In this document: positions 7,265 through 16,269 of the stretch, piece by piece
How the letters are laid out: each line of letters starts with the position of its first letter
Numbering within the stretch: position 1 is the stretch's first letter
Source of the DNA: Blastocladiella britannica
Lineage: Eukaryota; Blastocladiomycota; Blastocladiomycetes; Blastocladiales; Blastocladiaceae
Assembly (NCBI GenBank): GCA_025349905.2
Contig: MU624697.1
Coordinates: 1-30,787 of the forward strand
Direction of reading: 5' to 3'
DNA length: 30,787 nt
Program-made: the position numbers and the translations under genes
Notes under the pieces: model-generated
What the model was told of the DNA's origin: nothing
The model's input: the letters and a program-made list of their open reading frames with translations, nothing else
Databases searched by the model: none

Positions 7265-10200
7265 TCATGGATTGACAGCCGAGGCAAGGTCAGCGTACAG
7301 AGAGACGAGCGCATCGACGCGCACGCCCTCGGCCACGCGCGGCCACACGCGACGTGCTGCCGTTGTCGCCGCTTGCCGCGCACTCATCCACTCCTGCCAC
7401 GCGCCGACCGCCATGCGCCGAGCCACCGCCAGGTTTTGCTCGGCTGGTGGCGCAAACGACCACGGATCGGACGACGTCAGGCCTCCCGCATGCGCGGCGC
7501 CACCACTGGCAGTTCCCGGTCCCGGTGTTCCCGGCCGCGGCATGGGCGACTGCGATGCCACACCACCGCCGCCGCTGTTGTCCATGCCACCGATTGCTTG
7601 TGGTGTTCCCGATGCCGATGAGTGGGATCCGCGGCGACGGAGATGAGCGACCCCTGGGCTGCTGAGCATGGGCGAGCTGCCACTATACTCTTGCCCGCCG
7701 AACGCGCCACCGCGTCCTGAATGAGGGTGGTGATGGTGGTGGTGCCGCTGGTAGTGGTGATGAGGCGGTTGCGAAGACGCGTGGTGGGCGTCCTGTGAAT
7801 AGGGCTCTCGCTGCTGCGAGTACTCGGACTCGCCTGCGCCATATCCCGCCGGCTGCGAGTGGTACCGCATGGGTGGCGACCGCTGCTCGTCCCAGTGCGG
7901 CGGCGGACCGTCCAGGTCGCCACCACCACCGCCACGATGCGAGCGGCCTCCGCGGTGCGCTGGTGGTGGGCCTTGGGATGATGACATGGCGTACGAACCC
8001 GCCTGGCTCGATGCCCCTGCCCAGTCCCCGCCGTAGCTGCCGCCGTATCCCGAAAACGCGTCGGCGTTGCCCGCCTCGTCGTCCATGCGGTCGCCACCGC
8101 CGCCAGCAGCACGAGGTTCCCAGTCGTGAGGGTCACGGCGAGAGTAAGCGCCGCCACCACCACGTTCTGAGTCAGGAGGAGGAGGGCCGGACCCATAGGA
8201 CCTGCCTTGTCCACCACCATGGTCACGGCGGTCGCGATCGTGCTCCCACTCTGGCTCAGGCGCTACCGGCTCGTACCGGCGACGGTTAGCCTCGCGCGCC
8301 TTGGTCGATGCCGCGCTTGCCGGGGAAAGTGGCCCACTGCCGGCACCCGGAACCGGGGATCCGCCATGCTGCAACGGTAAGGGTGGTGGAGGTGAGGCAT
8401 GGCGCGGGCGGTACGACTCGCCGCCGCCCAGCCGCTCCTCGATCGGGCCGCTGCCGCCGTCGCGTGGGTACCGCACGGATGGCGGTGGGCCCATGCCGTG
8501 ACGCGGCGGTGGAGGCGAGGGCCCTCGCGCCTGCCCGGGCTGGTAGTGGTACCCCAGCATTTTTTCCCGGTGCTTGCGTCCTCCACGGCGGCGTCGCGGC
8601 CGCCCCGAGGCGTCCCAACCTCCCAAGGGCTCGCCGCGATCGGAAGACCCAGTCGGTGGCACACGCCAGTCGCGGTATGCACCGGGGCCGCCATTTCCAC
8701 TGCCGCTTGGACCAGTGCTTCCCGCAGCACCATCAGGGCGCCACGAGTCGCGCATGGGTGCGCCCATCCACGACGCCGAGGACTCAGATGGCGGCGAGAT
8801 GGACCGCGAGCGGCTACGTGACACGGATTGCGAGCGGCTGCGCGAGGACCCGGCCATGGACCGGCTGAGCGAGCGGCTGATACTGCGCGACGGTTCTTTG
8901 GCGCCACGCTCAAGCGTGCGGCCACGGTGCGGTTGCGGCGAAGCTGTGAATGGGAGGAGCTGCGTGTCACCAACGGCAGCACCATCAATATGGGTTCCAG
9001 TGACGGCCCGACTTTCCAGAGGCTGCAGCGGCGCTTCTGGTGGCGGAGGCGGCGGTGGTGGTGGGGGTGGTGGTGGTACGGCTGTTGAAATGGATGTCGA
9101 GCGCGACCTCGAGCTCGAGCGCGAGAGGGAGCGCGACCGTCGAGGCTGCTGCTGACTGGCCGTTGCTGTTCCAGCGCGTGAAGGCGGCACTTGAGCGGGG
9201 CCTGGTGCTTGTGATGGATCATTGTCATAATCGAGGACCATGGATGTGGCGGGTTTGTTGTCCTCTGGTCGGAAACGCTCCCGACCAGTGTCGCGCGATG
9301 ATCCGGGACCATTGTATCGGCCGCGACCTTGACCAAATCCGGACTGACTTGTGCCGCCTGGTGATGGAGAGCGTGGGACATATTCAGATCCTCCACGGTA
9401 CGACGAACGGTAATCCGGTTGCGAGTCGTCAGGAAACCCGCTTCGACGAGGGAGATCAGCATCATAGCGATCTGCTGTTGCTCCACCTCGGGAACTACCG
9501 CCCGCGCCAGGGGTCCACGAGTCGACAGGAGGGCGGCCATAGGGCACTGCTGGAGGGGGCGGGGAGGATGTGCGAGCGGGCGAGCCGCTTGGGTCCCCAA
9601 CGCCACTGCCGCCTTCACGCGCGTCTCGCACCTCTCGCATATCACGCAAGTCGCGACTGTCGCGCATATCCCGTGGGTCGCGCGCATCCCGTGAGTCGCG
9701 CAAGTCACGAATATCGCGGAGATACCGCGGGTCACGCATGTCACGTACATCGCGCATGTCACGCATGTCACGCATGTCGCGCATATCCCTGTCGCGAGGA
9801 GCGCCGCGGTCCCACGCGCGGTCCCGGTCTCGGTCCCAGTTGCGGTCACGGCCACGATCGCGGTCACGGTCGCGGTCGCGGTCGCGATCAGCAGCAGACC
9901 AGCTCTGGCTCTCGCGCGGCGGGTACCTTGGTCGGCCCCAGTCTCCACCGCCAAGGCCGCGTTCCCCACCACGCGGTGCCGGCCGGTCGCGGTGGTCGCG
10001 GTACTCTGGGCCCGTCCAGCTTGCATCCGGTGGAGCGCGACGACCATCCCGAGGCGTCATCCCAGGCCCGTCGGGGGAAGGTGACCGATACCGTCCAAAC
10101 TGCGATGCGGGTCCGTGTGACCCGGCGCCCGGCGCATACGAATCGCCTCCAGAAACAAGTCCACCGCTCAGCCCGCGACGCATTGGAGGCAAAGATGATG

Positions 10201-10968
10201 ATGGCGGCGGGGGTGGCGAGGGCGATGGGCGCATCGGAGCGCGCCGGTCGCGACCTGAGCCAATGCTCCCGCCACGGCGCATGCGGTCGTAGCTGCGGGA
10301 CCGAGAGCGCATACCGGCGCGGCCGCCAGCACCTGATCGTCCGCGATGGTGGGTCAACGGCGGCGGTTGCGAGGACGCGTCACGGTCGTACTGCGACGCT
10401 GACAAGGACGACGAGGATTGCTGCATCAGTGATTGCTGAGATTGTTGTTGTGCGTCCGATCGGCTGTACTGACGCGCGCCCGAAGACGGCGACCTGTCCC
10501 GTGGTGGGTGCCACTGTGACCTGTTTTTTTTTTTTTTTTGAATAGAATGTCAGTACGTGTATGCTCTCAAGTAAAATGAGAGACAAACCTGGCGTCGCTA
10601 CTGTTGGCAGCGTCCGACCGGGCCGCTGCCGCCGCGGCCGTGTGTGCGGCAAAGAACGGGTCGTCGCGGAACGCATTCGGATCGAGGGAACCGCCGCCGC
10701 CGGGTGGAGATTTGGTCTTGCTTCCACTACCGCCGCCGCCACCACCTCCACTCCCGCCGGCAGTGGTGGAACTGGGCTCGTCGCGGATCTCGCCGTCAGA
10801 CATGTCGTCGTCGTTGTCGTCGACATCACGAGCGCCTTTGCTGTTTTTACTGGTGGCGTGGCTCTGGCTCCTCGACGCGAGAAAGGACACTGCCGTCAGG
10901 CTGCTGCTGCCAGAGTGTGCTGCTGGAGGGGATCGGCCGGCAGCAGATTCATTTGGTTGGTCGGGCAT
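7265..10968 (-). CDS. Large RS/RD-rich intrinsically disordered protein
   Basis: Not assigned to a named family. Two exons, 10968-10589 and 10520-7265, flank a 68-nt intron with donor GTTTGT and an A-rich acceptor ending ACAG. They give 1211 aa. The product is almost entirely low complexity. It has an acidic DDNDDDMSDGEIRDE near residue 50 and a long Arg-Asp block (9889-9613). Further on come a 13-residue poly-Pro, an RS domain (about 8900-8780), a GGRKHRE basic patch and a His run (about 7765-7715). Only the last 65 residues look folded, with alanine-rich helices containing AVGAWQEWMSARQA and a final LVSLYADLASAVNP. RS and RD composition is typical of nuclear-speckle and splicing-associated proteins, so a role in RNA processing is plausible but inferred. 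It is divergent from heme lyase (333-nt gap) and convergent with bZIP B. Confidence 0.75.
9613..9889 (-). repeat. Degenerate RD/MRD codon repeat block
   Basis: On the minus strand this stretch encodes consecutive Arg-Asp dipeptides, then a nine-base period giving x-R-D tripeptides, with MRD four times in a row followed by VRD, PRD, LRD, SRD and ARD variants. On the plus strand it reads as tandem near-copies of a 9-mer such as TCACGCATG. The third position of each tripeptide drifts while Arg-Asp is kept, suggesting selection on the dipeptide. Confidence 0.75.
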
Positions 10969-11301
10969 GCCCGTGTCCTCTCTGTTGTTGATTTGTGTTT
11001 TAAGTTGCTGGTCTGCGCGCGTCTGTGCCGTATTGTGTCTGGCAGTCGAGCTGATTTTAACCTTGTGGTCGCCAGAGACGAATGTACGCGCGCGCTGATA
11101 ATATCGTCCTAGTCGGTCAGTTATCGTCCAAGGCCAGAGCCAACGTCACGGCTCCAAGAAGAGTCCAAAACAATAGGAAGGTGATATTATACGTACAATG
11201 ACCGTCGTTGCCCGGAATCGGTAAATATTAGTCGCGTCCGAGCTTGCGTGCGAATGAGAAGAGATATCGCTCTTCAAATTTTCAACACAAAAATAAAAGG
11301 A
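10969..11301. promoter_or_regulatory. Divergent promoter between the RS/RD gene and heme lyase
   Basis: 333 nt separate the two start codons; I see no gene here. The region is less GC-rich than its flanks and contains TGATATTATACG (about 11181) and GTAAATATTAG (about 11220), either of which could act as a weak TATA element for the heme lyase gene. No clear CCAAT box or terminator was recognised. Confidence 0.4.
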
Positions 11302-12241
11302 ATGGAATCGCGCTGCCCAGTCGACCATGCCAACATGGACCCGGCAATGCACCCGTTTGCCATGCCCGCTGGTCACCCTGTCGTCGACTCTGGTTCTGCC
11401 AGTGCCGATGGTAGTAATGGTGCCGCCTCCAAGTGTCCGGTGGACCACTCCAAGATGGACATGAAATCGCACCCGATGCTCGCGGCTGCTGCCCCTACCG
11501 CCCCTGCAGACGCGCACGATGCCCACGACTCGGCCCTGAACCCCGACAACTACCTGCCGTCCAATCTCGCGCAACAGCCGCGCCATCCGGACCAGGTGCG
11601 CGAGCTGCCTACCGACCGCGAGCACTCGACCATTCTGCGCGGCGGTGAGGACGCGTCCGAGGGCGAGCGCTGGGTGTATCCAAGCCAGCAAATGTTTTTC
11701 AATGCCATGAAGCGCAAGAACTGGACGCCCCGGGAGGAGGATATGGCTGGTTTGTTGTCCTGCTTTATTTTCACGAAGAAGGTTTGACTCTCATGTTTGG
11801 AATAGTCGTGGTCCCGATCCACAATGCCGTCAACGAGATGGCATGGAAAAAGATTCTCGAGTGGGAGGCATTGGCCGAGGAGTGCGTTCTCTCTTCTTTT
11901 GCTACATGGCAAGGCAAGTACTCACACTCACTCACGTATTTAGGACCAAGTGCACTCCCAAACTCACGCGTTTCCAGGGCCGGCCAACCGATCTCACACC
12001 CCGTGCCTGGTTCAAGTCGCTGTTTCTCGGCTACTCCAAGCCATTTGATCGCCACGACTGGTCCGTGGACCGGTGCGGGACCCAAGTCAACTACGTGATC
12101 GATTTCTACTCGGGTAAGCTGCCCGCTGGGCGCCAGGGACAGGGCGTCGTGTCGTTCTTTTTGGATGTGCGGCCCAAGCTTGATACGTGGGAGGGAGTGC
12201 GCCTGCGCGTGCATCGCTTCTGGGGCGATCTGTTGGCATGA
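11302..12241 (+). CDS. HCCS: Holocytochrome c synthase (cytochrome c heme lyase)
   Basis: Attaches heme covalently to the CxxCH motif of apocytochrome c in the mitochondrial intermembrane space, bound to the inner membrane. Three exons, 11302-11749, 11806-11881 and 11944-12241, give 273 aa, typical for the family. The N-terminus carries two CPVDH heme-regulatory-type motifs at Cys5 and Cys45. The catalytic domain includes [13 protein letters not shown], then [20 protein letters not shown]. His155 there matches the heme-ligand His154 of human [24 protein letters not shown] and a C-terminal [10 protein letters not shown] follow. The first intron is 56 nt (GTTTGT..TAG), the second 62 nt (GTGCGT..TAG). 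ATGs at 11248 and 11254 would add 18 or 16 residues, but the ATG at 11302 places the first CPV at the usual distance. One gene probably serves both cytochromes c and c1, as in animals; this cannot be tested here. Confidence 0.95.
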
Positions 12242-12257
12242 TGACCTGTTTTTACTT

Positions 12258-12264
12258 TATATAA
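12258..12264 (+). promoter_or_regulatory. TATA-like element upstream of the CSC1 gene
   Basis: TATATAA lies 17 nt after the heme lyase stop and 161 nt before the channel start. It could be the channel's TATA box or an AT-rich 3' end element of heme lyase; the two cannot be told apart by sequence. An in-frame ATG at 12348 within the intervening leader could add 26 residues to the channel. Confidence 0.3.
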
Positions 12265-12425
12265 CGTAGTGTACCAAAAATGGGTGTTCCCCGGAGTGTA
12301 GCGGAAGGAGGAGCCAGCCTGGCCAGGCCCACCGAAAAGTGTGGCTCATGAACAGTGAAGACCGCCACTTTCCCTTCTCTTTCGGCTATCAGGTTAACTT
12401 CTCTGCCCCTACAACAAACAAGAAA

Positions 12426-15400
12426 ATGTCCTCTGGTGACCCCGTGGGCACATTTTTCAAGTCTGGTGCGACGAGTGCACCTTTTGCCGTTACCATTTAT
12501 ACAACTCACAACAAAACGTATAATAGGCGGTATCGATGCCGCCGGTTTCTTTATCCAGCTGGCCACGACCCTCTCCATCGGGTTCGGCGCCATTGCCTTC
12601 TTTTCCATCATGCGCCCGCGAAACCCGCAGGTGTACGAGCCCAACCGCGTCCTCGCACGCACTATGGCACGCCGCGGCCTGAACCAGTTCTTCCACGAAT
12701 CAAAAGTGCCCGAGAAGCTGCCCGAGGTCAGCAATGGCCCTTTCGACTGGTTGCGGGTCATTATCAGCACCACGGACGACCAAGTTCGCAACTCGGCCGG
12801 TTCGCAATTATTCTTTTTTTTTTCTTGTTATTTTTACATTGAATCTAAAATGGAATACGACAGGCCTGGATGCCGCCATGTTTGTCCGCTTCTTGTTTGC
12901 CCTGGTGAAAACCGCCGGGCTCATGGCCGTGGTTGGAATCATTCTCCTCGTGCTCAACTACACCGCGCCGACATGGGGCCGGGGTGCCTCGGGCTACTGG
13001 TCAGGCCAATTGTCTCTGCAACTGAGCCACCTCTCGATTGCCACCCCTCTTCAACTGTACCCGAACTTTATCTGGGTCCGTACCACACCATCACCTCTTT
13101 TTTTTCTTTGGACGACCATTGAACTTTATATATACAGGGCCATGTCGTCATGTCCTACATCTTGTCTGGCGCCGTCGTGTACCTGTTGTCGGGCCTGTGG
13201 GAAGACTATGTCACGCTGCGCCAAGAGTGGTTCCGCTCGCCCGCCTACTACAACTCGACGTACGCTCGCACCATGCTCGTGACCAACCTCTCCAGCTCGA
13301 TGTTGCGGGACAACATGACCCTGGCTGCGGCCATGCACGAAGTCAACGTGAAGCACTTTGTGTCTGCGACGCTGGGCCTCAAGGTGTCGGTCCTGCAGGA
13401 GGCAGTCGAGCGCCGCGAAAAGTACGTCATGGAGCTCGAGGGGATCATCCACAAGGCGTTCAGTGGCGACCTCGAACAGTACAAGCCCGACAGCGCTGCC
13501 AACCTTGCGCTCCCCGGGTCGGCGCTTCCGGCTGAGGCGCAGCGGCTGTGCGAAAAGATTTGCGCTCTCAACAACCAGATCTCGGACATGCGCCGCAACG
13601 GGTGCGAAGCCAAGGCCATTCACGCTGGGTTTGTCGAATTTGAGACCCCCGAGGAGACGCACGAGGTCGTGGAGCAGATGCACGGCAAGGCGCTCGACCT
13701 GACACTGGAGACGGCCCCGCGTCCCGAGAACCTGATTTGGCGCAACCTGGGTGCGGACCCGGCCATGCGCAACCAGCTGCGCCGCGTTGGTAACCTGATT
13801 GTGTTGGCGGTGTGCTTTGGCTGGCTGTTCCCGCTGGCCGCCATCGTCCCTCTCACGCAGCCGGCGTCGCTCTGGAAACTGTGGCCTGACCTTGGCTTGT
13901 TCTTGTTCAACAACCCCAAATTTTCGGGTTTTGTGCAGAGCATGGTGCCTCCGATCTTGTACGTACATTCTCTATTTTTTTCCGTTTGACGCTCCAACTC
14001 ATGACATGATTTAATAGGCTTAACGTCTTCTTGATCTTCTTGCCCGTTTTCTTCCGCAAGGTGGCTGATCGCCAGGGCGCCTACACGCGTGCCATGCGCA
14101 CTCGCGACACGATCCGCAAGATGAACCTGTTTTACGTGCTGGGATTCTTTGTGTGCGTTTATTTATTTTGATTGCAATCTCCTTTCCATTAACTCACATA
14201 TCCGGGACACACACACTCAGCCTCTTCACGCTCATGTCGTTCTTCTTCAAGTTCATTTCCGGTTTCTCTGCGGCAGATCTGGCCTCGGCTGTCAAGTCGG
14301 GAAACGCTGGCCAGTTCACCAATGCACTTCTCGAGAAGTTCTCGGATATTGCGCTCGCCATTTCGGCACTGTTTGCGGAAAAGGGCTCCTTCTGGCTGGG
14401 CTACGTTGCCAACGGTACTGGTTTCGCCCCCGTTGAACTTGCACGCGCGGCTCCTCTTATCACGTCGTGGATCAAGCGCCGTACCATGAGTCTGACCCCT
14501 CGTGAAGAGCTGCTCATTAACGCTCCTCCGAGCTTCCAATACGGTTCGATTTTTTTTTTCTTTTCTTTTTTTTTTTTGCGTGACGCGAGAAGCAATATTA
14601 ACTTGCATACGTCCATAGAAATCGTCATTCCCATGATTCTCTTCTATACCTTTCTTGGCCTCGTCTACGCTTGGATTCAGGTACTTGCTATATCCTCCCT
14701 CTCCAAGACAACAAAAACCTCGTTAACCGAAAAAAAAAAAAACTTCCGGAAAAAAAAATAGCCCCTGATCCTGATTGTCGTGGCCATCTACTTGTGCTTC
14801 TGCTACCTGATCTACAAGTGGGAGATCCTGTACGTGTTTGGCCGCGGCTCAGACTCGATGGCGGACTGGTTCCCGACCGTCTACCGCCGCGTGATCCACG
14901 CGCTCGAAGCGTCGCTTGGGCTGTTTGTTCTGCTCCTGGCGTGCAACAAGCTCTGGTTCCAGGCCATCGCGGTGGGCATTCTCTTTGTTGGCGTCTTTAT
15001 TGGCGGCAGCCGCTTGGAGGCCTCGAATGCCAAGGCGGGCCAGTTCTTTGACCCCAAGTTTGGTCCCTTGGACGCGGACGCGCTGCGTCAGGATATGGAG
15101 GAGCGCGCCAGCAACCGCCGCCAGCGGTACCTGCACCCGGCGCTGGTGGAGCACCTGATTTTGCCGCTGGTCGACCCGCGCGTCGAGCACTTGCTGGAGC
15201 CGTACTTCCCCGAGCTCAGCATCCACTACAAGCCCGACAACGCCGACCGTCGTTTATCGCAGGGGTCGTTGTCGTCGGCGTTTGGAGGTGTGCCCGGCCA
15301 CGGGTCCAGCCACAACATCCACGCGCACGCGACCGGTGGCGAGCGGTCGCCGATGCTCAAGGCGCCGATCGTTCGCCCCGCGTCCCCTCTATCGATTCAC

Positions 15401-16189
15401 AAGGATGACCCGGCCTCGTTTGCACTGCACAACCACCCGCCGCAGCAGCAGTCGCACCTTGCACCGCAGTATCAGCCGCGCTCTCCGTCGCCCATTGGCG
15501 GCATGTATGCCGCACGCACAGGCGGTGGCGCTGGTGGTCCTCAGCCCCGCTCGCCGCACCTGGGATCCGCTTCGGCGCAGTACCAGCAGCAACTGCAGCA
15601 ACAACCCTACCCGCAGCAGCAGCAGCAACAGCAGCACCAGCAGCAGTACCGCACCGTCCAGCAGCACTCGACTGGCCCAGGGTACTCCTCGCACACGACC
15701 ACCACCACCGCCATGTCGTCGACCATGTCGTCCGGTGCTGGTGGCCCGGCGTACGAGATGCAGACGACGCGCGGCCCAACCTCGCCGGCCATCTCGCCGA
15801 GAACACAGGCGCATTATGCTCCCATTCCCGGACAGCCCATGCCGCCGCCCGCATCGTCGGCTTCTGCTGCCGGGTACCGGTCGCAGCCTCCTCAGCACTA
15901 CCAGCAGCACCAACAACACCCGCAGTACCAGCAGCAGCAGCAATGGGCCGACACGCACAGCCCGATGGGAGGATCGGTGCGGTCATTGTCGCCTGGGCCG
16001 CACTCGGCCGGTGCGAATGGGCGTCCCCAGATGCAGCGCTACGACTCGGCGCCGCCGGCCGTTGTGGCGCCGACGCACATGCTGCCTCCGAGCAGCGCGC
16101 GCCCGGGATACCACCAGCAGCAGCAGCAACAGCAAGGCCGTCCAGGTCAGCAACAACAGCAGGGGACGTACGGCGGTCGCGGGTACTGA
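12426..16189 (+). CDS. CSC1/OSCA/TMEM63 mechanosensitive cation channel with Gln-rich tail
   Basis: Family members are osmotically or mechanically gated cation channels (yeast CSC1, plant OSCA1). Eight exons, 12426-12465, 12527-12799, 12864-13075, 13138-13958, 14018-14152, 14221-14543, 14619-14680 and 14762-16189, join in frame to 1097 aa. Landmarks are TM1 at about 20-42 (LATTLSIGFGAIAFF), GLDAAMFVRFL before the second helix and NFIWGHVVMSYIL. A cytosolic RRM-like loop with ARTMLVTNLSSSM follows, then GFVEFETPEETHEVVEQM. The multi-pass core runs from about residue 450, including VLGFFVLFTLMSFFFKFISGF and a final VAIYLCFCYLIYKWEILYVF. The last ~317 residues are a disordered Gln/Pro/Ser cytosolic tail, much longer than is usual for the family. 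Introns are 59-81 nt. An in-frame upstream ATG at 12348 is possible but less well placed. Product expected in the plasma membrane. Confidence 0.93.
15426..16164 (+). repeat. CAG/CAA-rich coding tracts in the channel tail
   Basis: Several glutamine runs, the densest at about 15585-15650 and 16110-16162, alternate CAG and CAA with CAC and TAC interruptions. They lie wholly within the C-terminal cytosolic tail of the channel and are likely length-polymorphic. Confidence 0.75.
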
Positions 16190-16254
16190 AGTAGTAACCT
16201 CCTGTAATTTATAAATTTCACATCGCAAATTTCTTTTCACATCGCATCTTTGCA

Positions 16255-16260
16255 AATAAA
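16255..16260 (+). terminator. Polyadenylation signal AATAAA of the channel gene
   Basis: AATAAA lies 65 nt after the channel stop (16189) and 9 nt before the ATG of the next co-oriented gene at 16270. If used, cleavage would occur inside the next gene's coding region, so the two transcripts probably overlap. Alternatively the hexamer belongs to the downstream leader and is not used. Confidence 0.45.
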
Positions 16261-16269
16261 CAATAAGCA

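Noticed and set aside
9640..9800. CRISPR-like short repeats
   Set aside because: The near-identical units are contiguous 9-mers in phase with codons and have no spacers; they are explained by the xRD protein repeat.
8263..10047. 594-codon second minus-strand frame inside the RS/RD gene
   Set aside because: Shifted-frame shadow of the repeats: Ala/Thr/Arg-rich, no motifs, no splice logic. The chosen frame joins cleanly to the upstream exon and carries the RS and RD blocks.
9040..10545. 501-codon open frame on the plus strand
   Set aside because: It is antisense to the RS/RD gene. Its His/Arg/Cys-rich composition is what the reverse strand of RD and Pro repeats gives in GC-rich DNA, and no family motif is present.
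12348..12425. Longer N-terminus of the CSC1-like channel from the ATG at 12348
   Set aside because: In frame and open, so possible. However, the channel family begins close to TM1, and the ATG at 12426 has a better A-rich context; kept only as an alternative.
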